This document shows, piece by piece, positions 41,684-49,280 of a stretch of DNA of 64,000 nucleotides. Under the pieces are notes generated by a model, which saw only the letters and a program-made list of their open reading frames with translations, ran no database searches and was not told the DNA's origin. Source of the DNA: Mycobacterium paragordonae (GTDB lineage: Bacteria > Actinomycetota > Actinomycetes > Mycobacteriales > Mycobacteriaceae); contig NZ_CP025546.1 in the NCBI RefSeq assembly GCF_003614435.1, positions 4,402,001 through 4,466,000 on the forward strand. The letters are read 5' to 3'. A program made the translations under genes and the position numbers. Every line of letters begins with the position of its first letter. The stretch's first letter is position 1.

Positions 41684-42435
41684 ACAGCGACGAAAAGGCC
41701 TCCGTAGCAGAACAATTCGGCGTCGCCGCTGAACAGGTCGAACGTGATCACCTCATCTCTCACCTCTTGGCGTTCCTGGCCCGGGACTTCGGCGACAGAA
41801 TCCACTTCATCGGCGGCACAGCGTTGGCCCGCACCCACCTGCCGGACGGGCGGCTGAGCGAAGACATCGACCTCATCGCAATTGGCGACCGCAAGTCCGT
41901 CGCTGCCGATCTGGATGCTGCCCTGCCCCGCGCGCTCGCACGCACCCATGGGCGACTCACCCTCGACCCAGCACTTAGCCGTGTTCCCGACACCCGACCG
42001 GCGACGCTCCGCAGATCCGACGGACTGACGGTGCGCGTACAGCTGCTTTCGTCGCGGGACCGAGTCGTATGGCCGACCGAGCGACGGTCCTTGGTCCAGC
42101 GTTACGCCGATGCCCCCGCCGCCGAGTTGTTTGTGCCCACGCTTCCCGCCTTCGCCGCTTCCAAGACGGCGACGTGGGTCGACCGCCACGCGGCCCGCGA
42201 TCTCTGGGACCTCTGGGCCCTCACTTGCCTGGGGGCCGTTGACACCTCGGCAAAGGATCTCTACCGGCGCCTCGGTCCGACGAACCAGCCGCCGGCCCGG
42301 CACGACTTCACGAAGACACCCACGGAGCGCGAATGGCAGAACCAGCTCGCCGGCCAAACCCGCCTCAAGCTCACGGCGAGGGACGCTTTACGCGCCGTAC
42401 GGGACGCCTGGGCTCAGGTCAGCGGGTCCACCTGA
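41680..42435 (+). CDS. AbiEii/MenT-type nucleotidyltransferase toxin
   Basis: A 251-aa protein translated from an ATG overlapping the antitoxin stop. The nucleotidyltransferase signature is complete: FIGGTALARTH, then SEDIDLIAIGD, i.e. GG...DxD, near residues 43-68. A Lys-rich segment (ASKTATWVDRHAARDLWDLW) supplies the later conserved Lys and Asp seen in DUF1814 proteins. MenT toxins add nucleotides to tRNA 3' ends and block translation; the target here is unknown. Both genes look intact, so the module is probably active. Confidence 0.87.
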   Translation: MNSDEKASVAEQFGVAAEQVERDHLISHLLAFLARDFGDRIHFIGGTALARTHLPDGRLSEDIDLIAIGDRKSVAADLDAALPRALARTHGRLTLDPALSRVPDTRPATLRRSDGLTVRVQLLSSRDRVVWPTERRSLVQRYADAPAAELFVPTLPAFAASKTATWVDRHAARDLWDLWALTCLGAVDTSAKDLYRRLGPTNQPPARHDFTKTPTEREWQNQLAGQTRLKLTARDALRAVRDAWAQVSGST

Positions 42436-42789
42436 ACTCTGAGCTTTGAAAAAGCGCGTCTGACGTGGGGCGAGCGTGGCTCGAAGCCGCTTCTAACGGA
42501 TTCCGAGTCACTTCGGAGCCGCCAACGATTAGTGGAACGGGTTAGTGGATCGCAGGAGACCGCCTGCAAGACAAGACTTTCGGTTGTTTCTCCAGTCGAC
42601 GAGTTCGGGCGATCGACGCGCCGGGCGTTACCGAGCCTAAGATTCGCGACGCTGTCAATTCGCCTTGCGCGTAGATCGGCGCGGTTCAGTGTGCGGCGAT
42701 TGAAGTAGTGACCTACTTAAGACACCTCCGTCGTTTGGGGCAACGCTTGGGTCGTGCGGTAGCCGCCGAGCCACACGGAGGAAGACACC
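42436..42789. other. Intergenic region before PE_PGRS and its upstream ORF
   Basis: I see no gene of recognisable family in these 354 bases. The stretch must hold the promoter of the 42790 ORF / PE_PGRS unit and the end of the toxin-antitoxin transcript. GGAGG at about 42778-42782 serves the small ORF that starts at 42790. Confidence 0.45.
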
Positions 42790-42942
42790 ATGACCGCAAC
42801 CCGCGCACATCCTCGAATGCAAGCCCATGGCCGGCGACGTTCGGGCACAGATGCAACCGAGCCGGACCCTCTTACGAGCCACGGCGTTTCTCGGAGTCGG
42901 GACTGGGCTGACGAGCCGAAGGAGTCGACATGTCGTTTGTGA
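42790..42942 (+). CDS. Upstream small ORF overlapping a PE_PGRS start
   Basis: A 50-codon frame starting at ATG 42790, with GGAGG 8 bases upstream, ending TGA at 42940-42942. The PE_PGRS start codon at 42930 lies inside its last five codons in another frame. The encoded peptide is hydrophilic and Arg-rich with no recognisable domain. The arrangement fits translational coupling or a regulatory leader peptide. A chance frame with a real ribosome-binding site cannot be excluded. Confidence 0.45.
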   Translation: MTATRAHPRMQAHGRRRSGTDATEPDPLTSHGVSRSRDWADEPKESTCRL

Positions 42943-44891
42943 TTGTGGCGCCGGAGTTGATGACCACGGCCGCAGCGGATTTGGCCCGCATCGAGTCGGC
43001 ACTGCGGGCCGCGCATGCGGCTGCAGCAACGTCGACAACGCAGGTGCTGGCTGCTGCAGGGGACGAGGTGTCGCAGGCGGTCGCGGCGCTGTTTTCCGCC
43101 CACGGCCAGGAGTACCAGGCGCTCAAGGCGCAGGCGTCCGCGTTCAATGACGGATTTGCGCGGGCTTTGGCCGCAAGTGGCAGCGCTTATGCCAGTGCGG
43201 AGGCCACCGCCGCCTCACCGCTGCAGGCTGCGCAGGACGCGGTAATGGGCGCAATCAATTCACCCTTCCTGATGCTGACCGGGCGCCCACTGATCGGTGA
43301 TGGCGCCAACGGGCTGCCGGGTACCGGACAAGCCGGCGGGGCCGGCGGGTGGCTGATCGGGAGCGGCGGCAATGGCGGGTCGGGCAAGCCAGGCACCGGC
43401 AACGGGGCCGGCGGTATTGGCGGGGCCGGCGGCGCGGCCGGCCTGTGGGGCCACGGCGGTAACGGTGGGGCCGGGGGGATCGGCGGCTCGTCGGGAGGGA
43501 TCGGCGGTAATGGCGGGGCCGGGGGTGCCAATGGGTGGATCGGAGGCGGCAATGGCGGGGCCGGCGGGCCTGGCGGGACCGGCGGAACTGGCGCGCCCGG
43601 CGGCAACGGCGGAGTCGGCGGGCCCAACATTCAGCTGTTGTCGCTCAACGGCGCCGGTGGACCCGGCGGGGCCGGTGGTACCGGCGGGGCCGGTCATGCC
43701 GGCGTCGACAGCACCGTCGCCGCAGGGAAGGGCGGTACGGGTCTTGCAGGCGGGGCGGGTGGCCAAGGTGGCGCCGGCGGCGCCAACCAGGCGCTGCTGG
43801 GCGGATTCGGCGGAACCGGCGGCACCGGCGGAATCGGCGGGGCGGGTGGCGCCGGCGCGTCAGCGGATGCAGCCCACACCGTCGCTGGTAATGGTGGCAC
43901 CGGCGGGGCTGGCGGGGCCGCGGGTGCGGGAGGTGCTGGTGGCGCTGGCGGAATCCTGTTGGGCCACCCGGGCACCGGCGGCCTAGGCGGCACCGGGGGC
44001 ACCGGCGGTGCCGGCGGCACGGGCGGCGCCGGCAACGGTCTGAACGTGTTCAGCTTCGGCGGCTTCGGCGGCAATGGTGGTATCGGCGGCGCCGGTGGCT
44101 TTGGCGGCAACTCCAGCGGCGCCGGTATCAACGGCACCGGCGGCGGCGGCGGTACCGGCGGCGCGGGGGGCACCGGCGGCTACAACCTGGGCATCTTGGG
44201 GACGGACGCCGACGTGCTCGTCGGCGGCGGCGGTGGCGGCGGCGGCGTAGGCGGCCGCGCCGGAGGTGGCGGTATCGGTGGCACCGGCGGCGGTGGGGGC
44301 GGCGGTACCGGCGGCACGGGCGGCGTCGGCGGCACCGGCGGCGGCGCCTTCGAATACGACGGCTTTAGCCTCAACTTGGGGGCGGGAGGCGGCCACGGCG
44401 GGGGCGGCGGTGCCGGTGCCACTGCTTCCGGGAGCGCAGGCGGACTCGGGGGCGCCGGTGGCGGCGGCGGTGGCGGCGGTGTCACCGACAGCGGTGTCGC
44501 GACCGGCGGCGGCGGTGGTGGCGGCGGAGGGGCCGCCTCCGCCGCGGGTGTCGGCGGCACAGGCGGTGTGGGCGGTTGGGCCTCCTGTGTCGCACCCGGC
44601 ACCGGCCAGGGCGGCAACCCCGGAATTGGCGGAGCCGGCACCGGCGGCGGCGGCGGTGGTGGCGCCTTCGCGATAAATGGGGGGTTCTTTGGCGCCGGGG
44701 TTGCCAATGGCGGGGCCGGCACCGACGGTGCCGCCGGCGGGGCAGGCGGGGCCACCGGCAACAACTGGGATACCACCATGGGAGGCCGCGGCGGCAAAGG
44801 CGCCATCGTCGCTGTCGGTGGTACCGGTGGCGAGGGCGGTGCCGGCGCCAAGTGGTTTGGTGGGGGCGGCGGCGTCAGCGGTCAGTCCTGA
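42930..44891 (+). CDS. PE_PGRS family protein
   Basis: A 653-aa protein. AAGGAG lies 5 bases before the ATG. The PE domain ([11 protein letters not shown]...) ends with YASAE (YxxxE). The linker has [16 protein letters not shown], followed by PGRS with embedded segments such as [22 protein letters not shown] and [16 protein letters not shown]. Its PE domain is closer to that at 14826 than to the tandem pair. It sits downstream of the toxin-antitoxin operon and overlaps a small upstream ORF. It is exported by family; its function is unknown. Confidence 0.94.
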   Translation: MSFVIVAPELMTTAAADLARIESALRAAHAAAATSTTQVLAAAGDEVSQAVAALFSAHGQEYQALKAQASAFNDGFARALAASGSAYASAEATAASPLQAAQDAVMGAINSPFLMLTGRPLIGDGANGLPGTGQAGGAGGWLIGSGGNGGSGKPGTGNGAGGIGGAGGAAGLWGHGGNGGAGGIGGSSGGIGGNGGAGGANGWIGGGNGGAGGPGGTGGTGAPGGNGGVGGPNIQLLSLNGAGGPGGAGGTGGAGHAGVDSTVAAGKGGTGLAGGAGGQGGAGGANQALLGGFGGTGGTGGIGGAGGAGASADAAHTVAGNGGTGGAGGAAGAGGAGGAGGILLGHPGTGGLGGTGGTGGAGGTGGAGNGLNVFSFGGFGGNGGIGGAGGFGGNSSGAGINGTGGGGGTGGAGGTGGYNLGILGTDADVLVGGGGGGGGVGGRAGGGGIGGTGGGGGGGTGGTGGVGGTGGGAFEYDGFSLNLGAGGGHGGGGGAGATASGSAGGLGGAGGGGGGGGVTDSGVATGGGGGGGGGAASAAGVGGTGGVGGWASCVAPGTGQGGNPGIGGAGTGGGGGGGAFAINGGFFGAGVANGGAGTDGAAGGAGGATGNNWDTTMGGRGGKGAIVAVGGTGGEGGAGAKWFGGGGGVSGQS

Positions 44892-45138
44892 GAGCAAGTG
44901 GGGCGACTCCCCCGACTTCGCGGCCACCTGACAAGTCGGCAATCCATCGGGAGTCGGGTCCACGTTTATGCGCTCATTAATCGCCCGCGGCCTATCCGCG
45001 GTAGCACTAAATGACCAGACGCGCACGGCCGGACTGCTGTCCGCGATAGGGGCCACGGCTGCCAGGAACATCCCGGCAGCGGTGTCGCACCCACCAGGCC
45101 GCGAACCTGATGGCCATCACCGCCAAGGACTGGCCGTA

Positions 45139-45663
45139 TTAAATTTGGGAGAGCGGACCAACAAATATCGACAATGCAGGCCCGAATGCCAAAAGGAATA
45201 GAACATAAGGTAAAATAAATGGCAACCACAACGGTGCCGTAATAAGTAAAATAATGTTCGCTATTACCAGTTGAATATTCGTTACTAACTCAAAGATTTG
45301 ACTGTTCAACGTGGACTGAGCGGCTGCGGCAGCAGCGGCCACCGGGGCCGCGATCGCCGTCAAGGGCTGCAGCAATGCGGTGCTCGCGGCCTCGGCGTTG
45401 GCATACGCAACTGCGCTGGCAGTCACATGCTGCACAAACTGCTCGTGAAACGCCGCCGCGTCCCCGGCCAGTTTCTGATAGTCCTCGGCGTAATCGGACA
45501 TCAAGTGTGCGATGGCCACCGAAACCTCATCGGCGGCCGCGGGCAGCACGGAACGAGTCGGTGCCGCCACCACCCTATGTGCGACGTTGAGCGTGGAACC
45601 AATAGTCGCCAAATTCGTTGCCGCGGCCTCCACCAGGTCCGGCGTCATGATCACTGCTGACAT
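45139..45663 (-). CDS. PE-domain protein with hydrophobic AT-rich C-terminal tail
   Basis: A 174-aa protein from MSAVIMTPDLV; GGAGG lies 6 bases upstream, so the longer frame to 45777 is not used. The PE domain covers residues 1-95 with YANAE (YxxxE). A short Ala-rich spacer leads to about 55 strongly hydrophobic residues (IFELVTNIQLVIANIILLI, then LWLPFILPYVLFLLAFGPAL), enough for two membrane passes. The DNA for this tail is very AT-rich: I count 16 G/C of 60 in 45241-45300, against about 65-70% around it. This is neither PGRS nor any other PE subclass I recognise. It lies 287 bases downstream of another PE gene with an AT-rich tail, on the same strand. Confidence 0.85.
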   Translation of the reverse strand: MSAVIMTPDLVEAAATNLATIGSTLNVAHRVVAAPTRSVLPAAADEVSVAIAHLMSDYAEDYQKLAGDAAAFHEQFVQHVTASAVAYANAEAASTALLQPLTAIAAPVAAAAAAAQSTLNSQIFELVTNIQLVIANIILLITAPLWLPFILPYVLFLLAFGPALSIFVGPLSQI

Positions 45664-45950
45664 CGCTGGCCTCCGTCTGCCCCATCGACTCATCAGTGGA
45701 ACGAAGTGTTGCGCGACCGTGTGATGTCTACTAGGGGCTTTCGTCCCCTGATTTGCGCGCGGGCATGGTGACGCCACTGGCCTGGATAGGACGGCGCAAA
45801 ACTGACCGATTCTGGTCCTGGTGTCGCCACGCCCGCTACGCCCGTGCCGGCCCTAACCGTATGCGTTGCTCGGTAGTTGCCACAGCTGGCGGGGCAGCCG
45901 GCGACGGCTACATTGCTGGGCCGGGTAGTCGCCGTTCGCCGTCCGTTGGA

Positions 45951-46958
45951 TCAGAAACGCATTCCGGTACTGTTGTAATATGCTATTCGTGCTTCTTGAA
46001 TAGCTATTTGGGCTTCTTTTTCTGCTTGTTCAGCTAATTTTCTTGTCGCTTGTTCTGCTTGTCTCAAAAATTCTTGCTCAGCTTGTTCAACAGCCCTTCT
46101 GGCGTCGCCCAGGGCTTGTTCTATGAGAGGTGCCTGTCTCACAAAGTCGTTGAACATCGCTTCCGTCGTCTTGTAGTATCGCAGAATTTCGCCCTGGGCG
46201 TTAGTGTCAAACTGGTACACCTGATTACCGACTCTTTGGAAAAAACTTTGGGCGAGTCCGTCACCCCGCGCAAAGGCGTATAATTCCGATCCCAGAAGAC
46301 TTCTCACATCGTTCGGATTGAGGTTGAAATTCCAGAACTTTTTGTAATTTGGATCGACGATGGCTTTGAGAAAGAAATCTGGCTCGTAGAGGCCTGGTAT
46401 TTTGCTTCCGGAAACGACGATCTGTTGTCCGTTGGTAAAGATCTCCACTCCGTCCTGAGAAAGGATCTTCACACCGGTAGCTACAATCTCCTGAGTACGC
46501 TTCGCTATCGCCGCTACGCCCTGTTTCCAGATCGCTCGGTCTACTTGTGCGCCAACAGCTCTGCCAGCGAATTCAGCTAGCTTTTGGAAGATCGTAAATA
46601 TCCCGGCATCTTCCGCGGGTCCGGCCGCCGCTGCGCTCAACGCTCCGGCGGGAGATCCGACCAGCAACGCCAGCGCATTTTCGGCCTCAGCCTCACCATA
46701 GGATGCCGCGCCGCCGGTCAAGGCCTGTACGAACTGGTCGAGAAACGCTGCAGCTCTGGCGCTCAGCGAGCGGAATTGCTGCGCATGGCTGCCAAAAAAC
46801 GCAGCGATCGCCGTGGAAACCTCATCTTGAGCGGCGGCCACCACGCTGGTGGTCGGCGCTGCCGCCGCCGTACTGGCCGCGCTGATCGTCGAACCGAGAC
46901 TTACCAAGTCCGAAGCCGCGACCTTCACAGCCTCCGGCACTACCGCCACATAAGACAC
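45951..46958 (-). CDS. PE-domain protein with unique AT-rich C-terminal domain
   Basis: A 335-aa protein from GTG at 46958, with GGAGG 6 bases upstream. Residues 1 to about 110 are a PE domain (V/MSYVAVVPEAV..., YGEAE export motif) in normal high-GC DNA. From about residue 115 the composition drops; 46021-46080 has 23 G/C of 60 by my count. The C-terminal part has a globular region (EIFTNGQQIVVSGSKIPGL, FLKAIVDPNYKKFWNFNLN, ELYAFARGDGLAQSFFQRVG) and then an amphipathic, Glu/Arg/Ala-rich coiled coil (residues 275-325). I recognise no family. Such a fusion suggests an exported effector joined to a PE secretion domain. The enclosed reading frame is intact over all 1 kb. Confidence 0.85.
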   Translation of the reverse strand: MSYVAVVPEAVKVAASDLVSLGSTISAASTAAAAPTTSVVAAAQDEVSTAIAAFFGSHAQQFRSLSARAAAFLDQFVQALTGGAASYGEAEAENALALLVGSPAGALSAAAAGPAEDAGIFTIFQKLAEFAGRAVGAQVDRAIWKQGVAAIAKRTQEIVATGVKILSQDGVEIFTNGQQIVVSGSKIPGLYEPDFFLKAIVDPNYKKFWNFNLNPNDVRSLLGSELYAFARGDGLAQSFFQRVGNQVYQFDTNAQGEILRYYKTTEAMFNDFVRQAPLIEQALGDARRAVEQAEQEFLRQAEQATRKLAEQAEKEAQIAIQEARIAYYNSTGMRF

Positions 46959-47189
46959 CCCACACCTCCACCAGCCCAGTCACTGACAGGTGTCACCCCC
47001 CGAATTGGCGACACGGCGATGGTAGCCACCCCATGCGGCAAGTGCGGGGCGAATCGTCTCGAAATATTGACGTCCCGGCACCGGTCGCCGTCCACAGACC
47101 ACACCGCAGCACGTCCGCCCATCCGCTGCACCACCATCCGGCGCGGACACCTTGACCAGGCCTGGGGGCGAGCGGCACAACCACTGGGT

Positions 47190-47436
47190 CACCATCCTTC
47201 AACTGGTCAACGCGTTTAACAACGGTTACCGCTAACCGCGGTCTTCTCTGCTGTCTGCAAAATCAACAAATCATCGATAGTTCGCCGACATCACACCAGG
47301 TGACGCTGCTCAGCTACGCTCAGCTCCCTCATCGAAGGAGTGTCAAGGATCAACCGAAGTAACTGTCACGCATCAGCCGAAACACTGTCAGGCATCACCC
47401 GAAGACGAAACGTGAAGCATCAGCCGAGCTAATGCA
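47190..47436 (-). pseudogene. Degraded remnant of a second IS481 element
   Basis: On the minus strand the sequence reads MRELSVAEQR, as in the intact transposase next door, then a one-base deletion breaks the frame. Scattered similarity continues to about 47190. Beyond the start codon its upstream tail (47324-47436) matches the intact element's end almost exactly and stops at the same terminal position. It is therefore the 5' end of an older related copy lying in tandem. Confidence 0.65.
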
Positions 47437-47450
47437 CCTCTGATGTAGGG
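47324..47450 (-). repeat. 127-bp direct repeat, left copy (IS end)
   Basis: Equal in length and identical at 119 of 127 positions to 48696-48822. It contains the transposase start codon side, three to four copies of a TCGGYTGATnnTTGACA-like iteron, and the shared flank. The neighbouring coding part of this copy is far more diverged. Confidence 0.85.
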
Positions 47451-47451
47451 C
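47437..47451. repeat. 15-bp target-site duplication, left
   Basis: CCTCTGATGTAGGGC directly before the left terminal TGT of the IS481 element, and repeated exactly at 48809-48823. Long target duplications are allowed for IS481-family elements. Confidence 0.7.
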
Positions 47452-48808
47452 TGTTCAGCGTCGGTTGATGGTTGACGTTTCTATGTCGGTTGATCCTTGA
47501 CACTCTGGGTTATGGGTTAGGCCTGTTCGCGGGTGCGGAAGGCCCGTTTGTTTCTTACCTCGCCGCGGCTGGTGCGCGCGACAGTCTTGACCAGTTCATC
47601 GCCGATGAAGAACCGCAGCAGCTCACCGTCGACATGGACATCGCAGCGGGCCCCGGCGTGATGTGCTCCCAGGCAGACCTGCTGCCAGGCCACGCTGACT
47701 ACCCCGTTGGTCGTCACGCGCCGGCTGACCCAGTCGTCGCCGCTGCGGTCCTCGCGGCTTTTCCGCGACTCCGATGGGGCAGTCAGCACCGCCCCCGCGG
47801 CGAATCTTTCCGCCGGGGTGGCCATCTCCAACGCTTGATGCGGACGGGTGTTGTTGTAATAGTCGACCCATTCATCCAGGGCCTGCTGGGCGGCCTTGAG
47901 GTTGGTGAAAGGTCTTTGCGTGCTGAGGAATTCAGCACGCAAGCTGCGGTGGAACCGCTCGATCTTGCCGGTCGTGGTCGGAGACCGGGGCTGGGTCAGC
48001 AGGTGCTCGATACCGTTCTCGCGGCAGATCGCGTCGAAGAGAACCTCCACCGGGGGGTGGTGAAATCGGCCGGTGAAAACCTTGCCGTTATCGGTCAACA
48101 GCTGATGAGGTACCCCGTAGGCCGCCAGCGCGGCCCGCAGCCCGTCGCACACCGCCCGCGTGCGTTCAGCGGCCATCAACCGCGCCGACACACACATCCG
48201 GGAATGATCATCGAGACCGGTCAAGGCTTTGGCGCTGGTGCCATCGACCAACGGGAAACCACCCACCACGTCCATCTGCCACAACTCCATCGGCGCCCCG
48301 CGTTCCCACCGTTTCCACTTCCGCGAACGCCGATCCCGCAACGCCGGATCGATCATCCCGGCCCGCACCAACGCCCGGTACGCCGCCGACTCCGAGGGCA
48401 CCGGACGCACCCCACGCCTCTCAAGCTCAAAGACCAACCGCCGCGGACCCCAATACGGTCGCGACCGCCGCAACTCCAACAACGCGGCCTCCACCGCCGC
48501 CGACATCTGATGCGGACACGACACCGGCCGATGCGACCGATCCACCAACCCCTCCAGGCCCTCAGCCTCATACCGGGCCAACCAGGCATGCAGCGTTTGC
48601 CGCGACACCCCCGTCTTCTCGGCCGCCTGACTAATCGACAAGCCGTCGGCAATCACTGACATCACGGCCTGATACCGCTGCTCGGCCACGGTTAACTCCC
48701 TCATCTAGGGAGTGTCAAGGATCAACCGAAACAACTGTCAAGCATCAGCCGAAACACTGTCAGGCATCAACCGAAGCCGAAACGTGAAGCATCAGCCGAG
48801 CTAATACA
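47452..48808 (-). mobile_element. IS481-family insertion sequence (1,357 bp)
   Basis: Bounded by TGT...ACA termini. The 30-base ends (47452-47481 and, inverted, 48779-48808) match at 21 of 30 positions, with exact cores CGG/TGATG/ACGTTTC. Inside both ends are iterons of the form TCGGTTGATCCTTGACA in inverted orientation (about 47485 and 48713). One transposase gene fills the element. It is flanked by a perfect 15-bp duplication and abuts the 3' end of a tRNA-Met. It looks complete and possibly active. Confidence 0.85.
47517..48704 (-). CDS. IS481-family DDE transposase
   Basis: A 395-aa protein. The N-terminal helix-turn-helix (GLSISQAAEKTGVSRQTLHAWLARYE) is followed by the rve catalytic core: WQMDVVGG (first Asp), HQLLTDNGKVF (second Asp), and TTTGKIERFHRSLR (Glu), then NTRPHQALEMATPAERF. 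The C-terminal 70 residues form a small beta-rich tail (VHVDGELLRFFIGDELVKT). All three catalytic residues are present and the frame is unbroken. It cuts and joins the element's own ends. Confidence 0.95.
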   Translation of the reverse strand: MRELTVAEQRYQAVMSVIADGLSISQAAEKTGVSRQTLHAWLARYEAEGLEGLVDRSHRPVSCPHQMSAAVEAALLELRRSRPYWGPRRLVFELERRGVRPVPSESAAYRALVRAGMIDPALRDRRSRKWKRWERGAPMELWQMDVVGGFPLVDGTSAKALTGLDDHSRMCVSARLMAAERTRAVCDGLRAALAAYGVPHQLLTDNGKVFTGRFHHPPVEVLFDAICRENGIEHLLTQPRSPTTTGKIERFHRSLRAEFLSTQRPFTNLKAAQQALDEWVDYYNNTRPHQALEMATPAERFAAGAVLTAPSESRKSREDRSGDDWVSRRVTTNGVVSVAWQQVCLGAHHAGARCDVHVDGELLRFFIGDELVKTVARTSRGEVRNKRAFRTREQA

Positions 48809-48822
48809 CCTCTGATGTAGGG
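48696..48822 (-). repeat. 127-bp direct repeat, right copy (IS end)
   Basis: This is the right copy of the repeat at 47324-47450 (119 of 127 identical). It covers the transposase start, its upstream iterons and the terminal inverted repeat, and runs into the target duplication. Confidence 0.85.
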
Positions 48823-48823
48823 C
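48809..48823. repeat. 15-bp target-site duplication, right
   Basis: This exact copy of 47437-47451 lies just outside the right end of the IS. Its last six bases (48818-48823) are the 3' end of the tRNA-Met gene, so the target overlapped the tRNA end. Confidence 0.7.
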
Positions 48824-48891
48824 GGGCGGGGCTCGAACCCGCGACCAACGGATTATGAGTCCGCGGCTCTAACCAACTGAGCTACCGCCCC
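48818..48891 (-). tRNA. tRNA-Met (anticodon CAU)
   Basis: 74 bases without encoded CCA. All stems pair: acceptor GGGGCGG with CCGCCCT (one G-T at the end), D-arm GCTC/GAGC, anticodon stem GCGGA/TCCGT around CTCATAA, and T-arm GCGGG TTCGAGC CCCGC. Anticodon CAT on the minus strand. It lacks the initiator tRNA's unpaired first base and GGG/CCC anticodon stem, so elongator Met is preferred; an Ile2 (lysidine-modified) tRNA with the same anticodon is the alternative. Its 3' end lies inside the IS target duplication. Confidence 0.93.
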
Positions 48892-49280
48892 CGGGACGCC
48901 GAAACGTCGCTGAGCACGACCTAGACCTTAGCTCCCCCACCGACCTCGAGTGACAACACGCTGCCACAGGCGCGTCCTGACGCGACATCGGCGCTCAACC
49001 GCATAGCCTTAACCCCAGACCCAAGGGCCCAGCGAGGCGGCAACGACCACATACAAAGCCGCTACTTAAGTTTCACCAACACCTGTCTCATATCGCGACA
49101 GTTAGGATCGACAGACGTACCACATTGGCGCGCAGAGACATTGGACGCAGCGCAACGCTTAAGTCCTCGACGCGCGAAGAACCCGCACCACGATTAGCCT
49201 TATTTCTCGGCCGAACACGGGGGATTCGGCCGATCAGGCGCGACCGCGGGCACTGAAACGACACCAACCGGGGGAAACAC
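48892..49280. other. Intergenic region between tRNA-Met and desA3
   Basis: These 389 bases must contain both divergent promoters. No gene is seen. The only clear structure is the inverted repeat at 49207-49233. Confidence 0.5.
49207..49233 (+). promoter_or_regulatory. Perfect inverted repeat upstream of desA3 (candidate operator)
   Basis: Arms TCGGCCGAA and TTCGGCCGA, 9 bases each, are separated by 9 bases and lie 47 bases before the desA3 ATG. The size and symmetry suit a TetR-family dimer site; a transcript hairpin is possible too. The regulator is not encoded here. Confidence 0.45.

Noticed and set aside
47472..48659. A 395-codon plus-strand frame opposite the IS481 transposase
   Set aside because: The minus strand has the complete DDE transposase; the plus frame is an antisense shadow.
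47437..48823. A CRISPR-like reading of the repeated TCGGYTGATnnTTGACA units around the IS
   Set aside because: The units are few, of irregular spacing and confined to the IS ends; they are transposase-binding iterons, not a CRISPR array.
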